Positions 22,859 to 32,200 of a DNA stretch of 64,000 nt are shown piece by piece. Source of the stretch: Posidoniimonas corsicana (GTDB lineage: Bacteria; Planctomycetota; Planctomycetia; Pirellulales; Lacipirellulaceae); NCBI RefSeq assembly GCF_007859765.1, contig NZ_SIHJ01000002.1, positions 558,001 to 622,000 on the forward strand, written 5' to 3'. Each line of letters opens with the position of its first letter. Position 1 is the stretch's first letter. The notes beneath the pieces were generated by a model. The model was not told where the DNA came from. It saw nothing but the letters and a program-made list of their open reading frames with translations, and did not search any database. The position numbers and the translations under genes are program-made.

Positions 22859-24345
22859 TTACTCACCTTGCTCAATGCTGCGGCGAGTTCATCGCGTAGC
22901 CCTTGCAGCGTGTGACGACTCGCGCCGCGCACCTTCTCCAGCTCGGCGAGCAGCTTGTCTGGATCGCCCGGTCCGTCGTCAGAGCTGTGCGGATTCTTAA
23001 CGTCTAGATTGAAGCCGTTCTCACGGATCTGGTCAGCCGAGACCTTCCACGCGAACTCGCTTTCCTTGCGGCCCTTGAAACCGCCGCGGGTGTCGGGCTT
23101 GCCCCACCACTTCTTCTCGGCCGCGAACTCCTCGATCCGGATCGGCTTGGTCTTGTTGTAGCTCTTGGCGCCGGGCGGGTAGGGGTGCTCGTAGTACCAG
23201 ACCTCCTTGGTGCAGCCGGTCTGGTCCTTCTGGCCCTTGGTAAAGAACAGCAGGTTGGTCTTGATGCCGGTGTACGGGCTGAACACCCCGTTGGGCAGCC
23301 GCACGATGGTGTGCAGGTTGCACTCGTCGAGCAGCTTCTCCTTGATGCGGGTCTTGACCCCCTCGCCGAACAGCGTGCCGTCGGGCAGGACAATCGCCGC
23401 GCGGCCACCGGGCTTCAGCAGCCGCATGATTAGCACCAGGAACAGGTCGGCCGTCTCGCGGGTGCGGAACGCCTGGGGGAAGTTGGCCTCGATGCCGTCC
23501 TCCTCCATGCCGCCGAACGGCGGGTTGGTGACGATCACGTCGACCCGGTCCTTGGGGCCGTAATCGGTGAGCGGGCGGGAGAGCGTGTTCTGGTGCAGGA
23601 TGTTCGACGGCGTGTCGATGCCGTGCAGCAGCATGTTGGTCACGCACAAGAGGTGCGGCAGCTGCTTCTTCTCGATGCCGTGGATCGACTCCTGCAGCAC
23701 ATCGCGGTCGTCGGGCGTCTTGACGTGGTTGGCCCGCACGTGCTCGATGGCGCAGGTCAGGAAGCCGCCGGTGCCGCAGGCGGGGTCGAGCACCTTCTCG
23801 CCAAGCTGCGGCGCGACCTGGTCGACCATGAACTGCGTGACCGCCCGGGGCGTGTAGAACTCGCCCGCGTTGCCGGCCGACTGGAGATCGCGGAGGATCT
23901 GCTCGTAGATGTCGCCGAACAGGTGGCGGTCCTCGGAGCGGTTGAAGTCGAGCCCCTCGACCAGCTTGTTAATCACCTGGCGGAGCAGCTGCCCCGACTT
24001 CATGTAGTTGATGGCGTCGTTGAACACGCCGCGGATCACGTACGCCTGGGGATTGCCGTTGACCCGCAGCTCCTTGAGCTTGGGGAACAGCTTGCCGTTG
24101 ACGAACTCGAGCAGTTCGTCGCCGGTGATGCCCTCGGGGTCGGCGGCCCAGTTCTGCCAGCGGAGGTACTGCGGCAGCGGCGACTTGAAGTCGTCGTCGA
24201 GCAGTTCCTGCTCCTGCTCGCGGTCGTCCAGCACCTTGAGGAACAGCATCCAGACGAGCTGCTCGATTCGCTGGGCATCGCCGTTGATGCCCCGGTCCTT
24301 GCGCATGATGTCCTGAATGGACTTGATCGTGGTCGATAGAGACAT
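22855..24345 (-). CDS. hsdM: Type I restriction enzyme methyltransferase subunit
   Basis: 496 residues from the ATG at 24345. An N-terminal helical domain (IQDIMRKDRGINGDAQRIEQ) is followed by an N6-adenine methyltransferase domain with SAM motif LDPACGTGGFL and catalytic NPPFGG. The C-terminus ends in helices (LDKLLAELEKVRGAS-like region) that contact HsdS. It should methylate adenine in the HsdS-defined site. Nine bases separate it from the nuclease gene upstream; it overlaps hsdS by four bases. Confidence 0.96.
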   Translation of the reverse strand: MSLSTTIKSIQDIMRKDRGINGDAQRIEQLVWMLFLKVLDDREQEQELLDDDFKSPLPQYLRWQNWAADPEGITGDELLEFVNGKLFPKLKELRVNGNPQAYVIRGVFNDAINYMKSGQLLRQVINKLVEGLDFNRSEDRHLFGDIYEQILRDLQSAGNAGEFYTPRAVTQFMVDQVAPQLGEKVLDPACGTGGFLTCAIEHVRANHVKTPDDRDVLQESIHGIEKKQLPHLLCVTNMLLHGIDTPSNILHQNTLSRPLTDYGPKDRVDVIVTNPPFGGMEEDGIEANFPQAFRTRETADLFLVLIMRLLKPGGRAAIVLPDGTLFGEGVKTRIKEKLLDECNLHTIVRLPNGVFSPYTGIKTNLLFFTKGQKDQTGCTKEVWYYEHPYPPGAKSYNKTKPIRIEEFAAEKKWWGKPDTRGGFKGRKESEFAWKVSADQIRENGFNLDVKNPHSSDDGPGDPDKLLAELEKVRGASRHTLQGLRDELAAALSKVSK

Positions 24346-24353
24346 CGTGTCTG

Positions 24354-25400
24354 CTAGGTGGCTTTCTCGAAGGTGATGTGCTGGGGTTTGAAGGTCTCGA
24401 GGAGCTTGAGCATCGCGGTCCTGGTGCGGTTGCCCCACTGATTAGAGAGGGCATAGGTTCTGCCCACATGATGGATCAGCTCGTTGTCTTCGATGAACCA
24501 GCGGGTCGGGTCGAACTTTCCGGAGTATTCCGCGCTAGCCGCGGCGATGAATGCGGCGGAGTCGACCTCCGAGTCGACTGCAACGAACAGGTTAGTGCGC
24601 CAGTCGATCACCTCGCCAATCTGCTCGGGCGAAACGCCGGAGCGGCAAAGCTCGTGGACAACCGTGTGGATCGCTCGCCGCTTCGGCAGGTTCTCGTGCA
24701 CCTGATCACCGACGGTGACATTGAAGCGGGTGTAGTCCCGGTTGGACCGACGAACGCTGCGTTCTTCCTGTTTCTTCTCCCTGACACGGATCTGGTAGTC
24801 TTCGGCCTCCGGCAAAGGTATCACCTGCTGAACATCGAGCAGCACCCGGTCAGCGTCCGCGTAGGGACGGATGCGGACGCAACTGATGTCGAGGCCGTGT
24901 TCGGCGAGCCAGAGCACCGTAGAGGTTAGCTCCTTGGAGAACTCGGCGGAAGCCAGCACGATGCGGACCTCGTTTGCGAAATCGTCCTCCCGGGCTTCGT
25001 CCCATTCGAGGAAGTCGAGCAGGGTCCGCTCCGCATCGCGGCCGTCTTGCCGGGCCGTCAGGTAGGCGGCGAAGATCTCCACCGCTCGGGCGAAGGTCAG
25101 CGTGGAGACCATCGCCGCGTAGCGCACGGCCTGCAGGTCCATGTGCCCGCCGTCCTCGGTGCGTTTGAGTTCGATCACGACCAGGTTCCCCTGCCGGTCT
25201 ACCGCCAGAAGGTCGATCCGGCGGCGGCTTTCTTCCCAATAGCCAAACTCCTCGGCGATCACGAGCGAGCCCGGGGCGATAACGTCGACCCGGTCGCGGA
25301 GGAATCGCTGCAGGTCGTCCCGCTCGCGGATGCCGGCGGCTTGAAAGGTCGTTTGTGGCACCGCGTCGAACGAGTCGCCGCGGATTTGGTAGATCGCCAT
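24354..25400 (-). CDS. NucS-like (DUF91-type) nuclease inside the type I operon
   Basis: 348 residues. The N-terminal part (about 1-130) has the NucS/DUF91 core: SRRRIDLLAVDRQGN, LVVIELKRTEDG, then LQAVRYAAMVSTL with the conserved Gln and Tyr. A central linker rich in charge (REKKQEERSVRRSNRDYTR) leads to a C-terminal domain (about 220-345: KRRAIHTVVHELCRSGVSPE, WFIEDNELIHHVGRTYAL) of unknown role. It lies between the membrane protein and hsdM with gaps of 3 and 8 bases, so it is co-transcribed with the restriction genes. Confidence 0.82.
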   Translation of the reverse strand: MAIYQIRGDSFDAVPQTTFQAAGIRERDDLQRFLRDRVDVIAPGSLVIAEEFGYWEESRRRIDLLAVDRQGNLVVIELKRTEDGGHMDLQAVRYAAMVSTLTFARAVEIFAAYLTARQDGRDAERTLLDFLEWDEAREDDFANEVRIVLASAEFSKELTSTVLWLAEHGLDISCVRIRPYADADRVLLDVQQVIPLPEAEDYQIRVREKKQEERSVRRSNRDYTRFNVTVGDQVHENLPKRRAIHTVVHELCRSGVSPEQIGEVIDWRTNLFVAVDSEVDSAAFIAAASAEYSGKFDPTRWFIEDNELIHHVGRTYALSNQWGNRTRTAMLKLLETFKPQHITFEKAT

Positions 25401-25403
25401 TGG

Positions 25404-26459
25404 TTACGCGGCCTCCGCCAGCAGCTTGGTGTTGCGTTCGATCTTGATGAGTAGTGGAAAAGCAATAAACGCCATGAGAGCGAAGAAGAAGTAGAGGGTA
25501 GCGGTTAAGAATGTGATTGAGAGGGCGTAGGTGCCCGCGTTGCTTAGCGAATCTGAGGCCAGATCGTTATCGTAGGCTTCGCAACGGTCGCAGAACTGCT
25601 GGCAGAAGTAGACAGCCGCCTTGTCGCGGGAACCGGCAGGAATCCTTGGCAGCAAGTCGTCCAAGCCTGCGAGCATCGCGTTGAACTCATCGCCAGTGAG
25701 ATCCTCGGAGATCCGATCAATAAGCGGCGCCACCAGCCGACTAAGCCCGTGCGTTCTGACGAGCGACTCGAGCGGGCTTAGCCCCTCGTCGGAGAATGAG
25801 GCATCTGGTCCGGCTTCGTTGCCATCGTACGATGTTTCACTTTTCTCCAGAAAGGTCTTCACCTCTGCAACAGAAGGCGCCTCAACGGCCGGAGCCTCAA
25901 CAGCGCGTAGCTTCAACAGAATGAGGCCCGACGCGGAAAGCGAGCAGACGATCAGGGCGGCAAGGATCAGTATCGTAGCGACCGAGAACAACTTCGCTAT
26001 TCTAAAGGCGCGATCGAGGACCCGCTCACTAAACGGTCGCCGACCTGCAGGCCGGCCTCTGCCATTGGCCGGCTTTGACGATGGCGGCGGAGATCCCGCG
26101 GGCTGGGGCGGAGGAGGTGGCGGAGGAGGCTCCGCTGCATGTTCCACAGCTGAATGAGCTGCCCCTAGCAACTCTTCGACTGCATCCTCAAATCCAGCCC
26201 CCTCGGGCGCGGGACTCGCCGACGGCGGTTCATCGGGCTGTGGCGGCCTGGGACTCGATGAGCTCTCGCCTTTCGGCATTGGCAGAGGCTTCTTCTTGCG
26301 TTCCTCCTCGCCCGGCACAATGAACACATGCCCGCACTCCGGACAAGAATCTTGCGATCCTGCGTCGGCGAGCTTCGATGTCAATGGAACACCACAACGT
26401 TCACACTCGTACTGTACAGACCGCCCCAGGGGACCTCGCTTAATGCGGTACTTCGCCAT
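25404..26459 (-). CDS. Zinc-ribbon membrane protein between hsdR and hsdM
   Basis: 351 residues. An N-terminal zinc ribbon has two knuckles (YECERCGVPLTS and SCPECGHVFIV), then a long Pro/Ser-rich linker with a run of eight Pro (about 110-117), and a transmembrane helix (about 164-186: FSVATILILAALIVCSLSAS). An extra-membrane domain of about 120 residues with two Cys (FCQQFCDRCEAY) follows, then a second membrane helix (about 315-340: LTATLYFFFALMAFIAFPLL). Nothing like it belongs to standard type I systems. It might anchor the restriction complex to the membrane or act as a toxin-like effector; both are guesses. Confidence 0.75.
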   Translation of the reverse strand: MAKYRIKRGPLGRSVQYECERCGVPLTSKLADAGSQDSCPECGHVFIVPGEEERKKKPLPMPKGESSSSPRPPQPDEPPSASPAPEGAGFEDAVEELLGAAHSAVEHAAEPPPPPPPPQPAGSPPPSSKPANGRGRPAGRRPFSERVLDRAFRIAKLFSVATILILAALIVCSLSASGLILLKLRAVEAPAVEAPSVAEVKTFLEKSETSYDGNEAGPDASFSDEGLSPLESLVRTHGLSRLVAPLIDRISEDLTGDEFNAMLAGLDDLLPRIPAGSRDKAAVYFCQQFCDRCEAYDNDLASDSLSNAGTYALSITFLTATLYFFFALMAFIAFPLLIKIERNTKLLAEAA

Positions 26460-26484
26460 AAACAGCCTCTGAAAGAGAAGATAA

Positions 26485-28905
26485 TCACGCGGCTCCGGCG
26501 TACAGAGCGTTCTCGAGCTCCAGGAGCGCCTTCAGATACCCCTGCTTGCCGCCAAACCTCCGGACGATCTCGATAGGCGTACCGAAGCTCCGAAGCGGCT
26601 CAACCTTGAGCACATCCAGATCTTCGAGGCTTTGTATACCTCCGTCCGAATACTTCTGGAGCAGGGCCTCCAACACCGCGCGGGCCTCGTCACCGTACTT
26701 AGTGAAGTAGTCACGTTTGCGGACTTTGTCGGCCCTCTCTCGCCTCGTCAAAGGCGGCTGGTCGTAGGCTACCTTGCAGATGAGATCGAAGGCGTCGAGG
26801 TCGGCGCCAACCTCATCGGCTAGCGCCTCAAACAGCACGCCCTGTTCTTCGAGCTCATCGATGATGGCTTGCTTTCGCTCAGCGGATGTCCAGGTCTGGA
26901 TGAACGCTTCAAGCGATGCGTACTGGCTGCTGACCCTTGTTCGTGTGTAGTCCTTGAGAGACTCGGTGATCAGCTTACCCGTAGTCGGATCGAAGTACTG
27001 CACACGTTCGGCTGCTACCGAGACTTGGACATCTCCTACGTAGAACTTTCTTGGCTTTGGCGCTGTTGTGTCGATATCGATTCCGCCGACGGGTGGTGGG
27101 TCGTAAATGACCCTAGCGTCCTGATCTTCGTCCGCATCGAGCTCACCGAGACCACCCAGGTCGTCCGGCTCGCTTTGGTTGATATCATCTGGCGGGACTG
27201 GCGTGTCATCGAGCTTTGGCTCGTAGATGCAAATCGGCGGGCCGTCGAAGTCGGGGTCGGCGAACAGCTCGGTCGCCTTCTTAAAGTCCATGATTGTGAA
27301 GAAGTACTTGCCGTAGTCTTCCTTGATGCGAGTGCCCCTCCCGATAATCTGCTTGAACTCGGTCATCGACTGAATGCGGCGGTCCAGCACAACGAGCTTG
27401 CATGTTTGGGCGTCGACGCCTGTAGTCAGCAGCTTGGACGTGGTCACGATGACGGGGTAGCGACTCTCTGGATCAATAAAGTTATCAAGCTCAGCCTTGC
27501 CTTCCGGGTTATCGCCTGTAATCCGCATGACATACTTGCGGTTCTCGGCCACCAGGTCCGCGTTCTCATTTACGATCGCCTGACGCATGCGTTCGGCATG
27601 GTCGATGTCCTCGCAGAACACGATCGTCTTGTCATACCGATCGGTGCCCTTGAGGAATTCAGTGACCTTCTTGGCCACGCCGATAGTCCGCTGATCGAGC
27701 ACCAGCGACCGGTCGAAGTCCTTCTGGTTGTAGATACGGTCCTCGACGACAATGCCGTAGCGATCCTTCTTGCCTTCCTCCGGACGCCAGCCGGTAAGGT
27801 CTTTGTCGAAGTCAATCCGTACGACACGGTAGGGCGCGAGGAAACCATCCTGAATACCCTGCTTGAGCGAGTAGGTGTAGACGGGGTCGCCGAAGTAGTT
27901 GATGTTGGAAACGTAAGTGGTCTCTTTTGGCGTTGCCGTTAGGCCGATCTGGGAGGCCGAGCTAAAGTACTCGAGAATCTCGCGCCACTGGGAATCCTCC
28001 GCCGCGCTCCCCCGGTGACACTCGTCGATGACGATGAGGTCGAAGAAATCCGGCGAGAACTTCTTGAATGTCTTCTTGTCCTCTTCAGTCCCGGTAATTG
28101 CCTGGTAGAGGGCGAGGAAGATCTCAAACGACTTGTCGGCGACGCGTTTCTCGATCTTGGTCATCGCCGCGCCGAACGGCTTGAAGTCATTGACCTTAGT
28201 CTGGTCGACCAGAATGTTCCGATCTGCCAGGAACAGAATCCGTTTCTTCAAACCCGCCTTCCAAAGCCGCCAGATAATCTGGAAGGCCGTGTAGGTCTTA
28301 CCAGTACCGGTGGCCATAACCAGAAGAGCGCGGTCGTCGCCCTTGGCCACTGCTTCGACCGTGCGGTTAATGGCGTTGGCTTGGTAGTAGCGAGGGGACT
28401 TGCCGCTGCCGTCAGAGTAGAACTCCTGGGTTACCGCTCGCTCGGCGGTCTCGGTGAGCTGCTTCCATTCGCAGTAGCGCCGCCAGAGCTCGTCGGGCGA
28501 CGGAAATCGACCAAGGGGTATCTCGCTCTCGGTGGCGTCACCGCTGCGTGTCTTGTCGTGAAAGAGAAACGCATCCCCATTGCTGCTGAATGCGAACGGC
28601 AATGCGAGTGCGTCGCTATCATCTGCGTAGGCTAGCGCCTGCTGCATCCCTGCGCCGACGGCGTGGTTGTTGTCCTTCGCCTCAATCACCGCGATCGGCA
28701 GGTTCGGTCGGTAGTAGAGCACGTAATCGGCACGCTTTGCCTTACCCCGCCTAACTACCCGGCCTTTGACTAAGATCTGGCCGGCCGTGAACGAGACCTC
28801 CTCGCGGACCTGGGTGGCCAACTCCCAACCAGCCCTCTGAAGCGCCGGCGTGATGAACTGAGTGCAGATATCGCGTTCCGACAACGACCTTTTGTCGATT
28901 GGCAT
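26485..28905 (-). CDS. hsdR: Type I restriction enzyme endonuclease/translocase subunit
   Basis: 806 residues. The N-terminal PD-(D/E)XK nuclease is seen in [20 protein letters not shown], followed by SF2 translocase motifs: Walker A in [21 protein letters not shown] box in [18 protein letters not shown], and motif VI near [16 protein letters not shown]-terminal helical region binds the methylase core. The enzyme translocates DNA and cuts unmethylated targets. The ATG at 28905 is the most upstream sensible start. It heads the minus-strand operon and faces the helicase gene across a 314-base divergent region. Confidence 0.96.
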   Translation of the reverse strand: MPIDKRSLSERDICTQFITPALQRAGWELATQVREEVSFTAGQILVKGRVVRRGKAKRADYVLYYRPNLPIAVIEAKDNNHAVGAGMQQALAYADDSDALALPFAFSSNGDAFLFHDKTRSGDATESEIPLGRFPSPDELWRRYCEWKQLTETAERAVTQEFYSDGSGKSPRYYQANAINRTVEAVAKGDDRALLVMATGTGKTYTAFQIIWRLWKAGLKKRILFLADRNILVDQTKVNDFKPFGAAMTKIEKRVADKSFEIFLALYQAITGTEEDKKTFKKFSPDFFDLIVIDECHRGSAAEDSQWREILEYFSSASQIGLTATPKETTYVSNINYFGDPVYTYSLKQGIQDGFLAPYRVVRIDFDKDLTGWRPEEGKKDRYGIVVEDRIYNQKDFDRSLVLDQRTIGVAKKVTEFLKGTDRYDKTIVFCEDIDHAERMRQAIVNENADLVAENRKYVMRITGDNPEGKAELDNFIDPESRYPVIVTTSKLLTTGVDAQTCKLVVLDRRIQSMTEFKQIIGRGTRIKEDYGKYFFTIMDFKKATELFADPDFDGPPICIYEPKLDDTPVPPDDINQSEPDDLGGLGELDADEDQDARVIYDPPPVGGIDIDTTAPKPRKFYVGDVQVSVAAERVQYFDPTTGKLITESLKDYTRTRVSSQYASLEAFIQTWTSAERKQAIIDELEEQGVLFEALADEVGADLDAFDLICKVAYDQPPLTRRERADKVRKRDYFTKYGDEARAVLEALLQKYSDGGIQSLEDLDVLKVEPLRSFGTPIEIVRRFGGKQGYLKALLELENALYAGAA

Positions 28906-29219
28906 CGTTGGCGGACACGGTCAGTAAAGGAGGTGCAATCAGTCAATTTACGGCTTACAGTATGTAGAGCTCGGAGCCAATAATCAAGCAAATCAACGCC
29001 AACCGATTGCCATGGGGAGGTGGCCTCCCTTCGTCAGGCTGGCAAGAGCAAGCGCGGTCGCAAATCCAGTGCGTCCTGGGTCAACCGCGAGCTTCTATGA
29101 CCTCTTCCCCAACCTTGCCTCTGATGAAGACTCCGACAGAACGCGATCCCAGAACTCTCTAAGAATCACCTCGCCTCGAACTGAGCATGCACCACAGCTG
29201 ACACCACCAAAGAGCGGCG
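28906..29219. promoter_or_regulatory. Divergent promoter region between hsdR and the repeat helicase
   Basis: 314 bases without a supported gene. It is AT-richer near 28935-29000, adjacent to hsdR, where TTTACG, TACAGTATG and related promoter-like strings occur, but no pair can be assigned with confidence. A plus-strand frame (29012-29332) overlaps the helicase start in another frame and has no family likeness. Confidence 0.45.
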
Positions 29220-32200
29220 ATGGAAGTACGGTACAAGAAGACGCTTCTGCCAATTGCAAAGTCAGAAGAGGAGTACGAGGTTCACTGCGCCGCAGTGGAG
29301 TGGAGTCTCGCCGACCCTATCGTAATAAGTAGCGTGGACGATGTGCAGTCTCGCGCGCAGTGGAGCGACGACTTCCAACCGTTTCGCCATCAGGTGCAGA
29401 ACCTGATCACTTTCTGCCGGTGCCTGCCAGTGACCCTCGTCGCCGATGATGTCGGTCTCGGAAAGACAATCACTGCCGCGATCATTATCGCGGAACTGAT
29501 GAAGCGGCGTCGAGTCTCAAGGACCTTGATACTCTGCCCGAACATCCTCACAGACCAGTGGCGCGAAGAGCTGGCGGCAAAGGTTGGCGTGGAAGGGACG
29601 GTCGCCAAGGGCGATGAACTTGACAGAGAGTTTCGGGGCAGTTCTCCAGTCGTCATCACGACCTACCAATCTGCCCGCAGTCGGTTAAAACGGCTTCCAC
29701 CGGACGCCTTCGACTTCTTGATCCTCGACGAAGCCCACACGATCAGGAACCTCTATGGCGTTCCAAAACCACCGATCATCGCTTCAGAAGTTCGTCGCGT
29801 ATTAGCCGCGAGATTGTTTACATTTTCGCTAATGCTAACTGCCACCCCGATCCACAACCGGATCTGGGATCTGTACTCGCTCGTTGACTGCCTTACCGTC
29901 GCGAAAGGATCCCCCAACCCACTTGGCACGCCCGATGAATTTCAGGCAAAGTACATCGCAGACAACCCAGTTGCTCGGCGACTTCGCCCAGAAGCTGAAA
30001 CGGAATTCCGCGAGCACCTACGAAAGTATCTTGCGCGCACTCGACGTGCAGATGCCAACCTCGCCTTCCCAACGCGGCACGTAGAGATGTTCCGCGTGCA
30101 GGCGACTTCTCTGGAAGTCCAGTTACTGAGGATTCTAGCTGAGAACATCCGGATGCTCGGAGGATTCCAGCAATCGTCACTCGCGGTCGCCCTCATGAGT
30201 AGCCCGCAGGCTTTCGAAGCTCAACTTAAGAACATGGCGAAACTCACCCCGGTTGCAGCAAAGATGCTCGCGGAGGTGAAGGCCGTCGTGGGCAGCCATA
30301 CGACCACCTACAGCAAGCAAGCCGGACTCTTGCAGATCGTTGAGCAACTTCGCTCACAGCGTCCCGAAGATTGGCGCCTTCTAGTGTTCACAAGTCGAAG
30401 GGAAACGCAGGGGGCGATCGGAAGGCTACTCAGCGCCATAGGGGTGGCTTACGGGTTTATCGCCGGGAGTCAGCCAGCCCAAAACGCTCAGAACATTGCG
30501 GCGTTCTCCTCTACCCTACCTTCGATAAATGTCCTGGTGTCCACAGACGCAGGGGGACAAGGCGTCAACCTTCAGGCGTGCAATGTCTTGGTCAACTACG
30601 ACCTGCCGTGGAATCCCATGGTCGTGGAGCAACGCATCGGACGCGTACAGCGACTCGCCTCCCCACACAAGCATGTAACGGTCTTCAATCTCTGCATTGC
30701 GAATAGCCCGGAAGAACATATTGTCGGACGACTAATTGAGAAGCTGCAAACCATCTTCGCAACAGTCGGCGACATCGACTCTATTCTTCAATCTGCCTTC
30801 CAGGACGATGCACATAGATCTTTCAGCGAACAACTCCTTGATTTGGTAATCAAATCGCTCGAAGGCCAAGACACCGAGCTTGCAGCCCGCCTCGCAGAAG
30901 ATAGCATCGAGAAGGCGAAAGACCTGATGCTGGAGAATGAAAAGCAGATCGATGAGCATCTAGGGCGGCTCGATGAACTCCACACATCTGGGCCTTTCCC
31001 TCCTCAACTTCCCAAGCCAACCCCGCGACTAACAGCTTTCGAGTTCGTCCGTGCTGCGGTCGCAACTGAGGGTGGCGAGCTATGTGACATTGGCAACGGC
31101 CAGTGGATCGTCGAGAGGCCAGGTCAACCGAATGAACGGGCTATATTCGATGAGCGACACTGGAAGGAACTGGAACGCTCTGAGTTCATGGTCGCCCCCC
31201 CTCCGAAGCTCTATCGGAGCGGAAAGCCAGCGTTTGAGAACCTTGTATCGCATTGGTCCCAGAACGGCGCCGCGAAAATTCGGTACGAGCGAGATTCCTG
31301 GCCGAAGCTAGCGAGCAAGGTCGCTTCTTCGTGGTTGACGAGGTTTCCCACGCTAGACGCAGAGAGCGTTGACTTCCACTTGATTGGGATCGCCATAGAG
31401 GGTCACGCGATTGCTCGTGTCACCGCCTCTACTGGGGTGGATGGCTACGAAAAGCTTCTCGAAGTGCCAATTCCCTCCGTAGACGTGACCGCTCCTGACG
31501 CAAACCTGTCGGATATTGAAGAAGCCTCCGACCGAATCTCTCTGGACACCGTTCACATCGGCACAGAAGGACTTGTGGTTCATCAAGTTGAGCAAGACAG
31601 CGACATTAACGCGTTTTGCGATTTCTACGAACAACGACTTCGACAGGAAAGACAACGCGTTGGGGCAATAAGCGGTTCTTCAAAGCAGATCGAGATCGAC
31701 CTGAAGCCCACCGTGGAGGCGTCAATTGTCGCCTTCGCAGGCGAAGCCATTCCAATTGGCAACGTGGTTCTGGATCTCGCGATCGATGGTCACTCTGGCT
31801 ACAGCGCCGTCCTACGGGTGTGCCCGACGCTTGGGCAGGTGGTCTCCTCCCCCGCTCCAGCGAGATGCGAAGAGACCGGCGCCCTAGTACCTGAAGCATG
31901 CCTCTCGCTGTGCGAGGTCTCCCAGAAGCGAGTTCTACCACATCTGCTCATTAGATCCGACGCCTCCGGGCGACGAGGCCTGAAATCGCTCGCGGCCATT
32001 TGCGAAGAGTCAGGCACAACGGTGTTCCGCGAAGAACTCGGCCAATGTGCCCTGTCTGGCAAACAGGTCGCCAAGCATCTGCTTGCTGCGTCAGAGGTGA
32101 CTGGAAAGTTGGCAATCGCTTCCAAGCTTCTAAGGTGCGAAATCACAGGGACCCTTGCACTTCCTGATGAACTGATTGCGAGCGAGATCTCGGGGAGATC

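Noticed and set aside
26869-27942. Long plus-strand frame opposite hsdR
   Set aside because: It lies wholly antisense to a well-supported HsdR and has no family likeness; a high-GC shadow.
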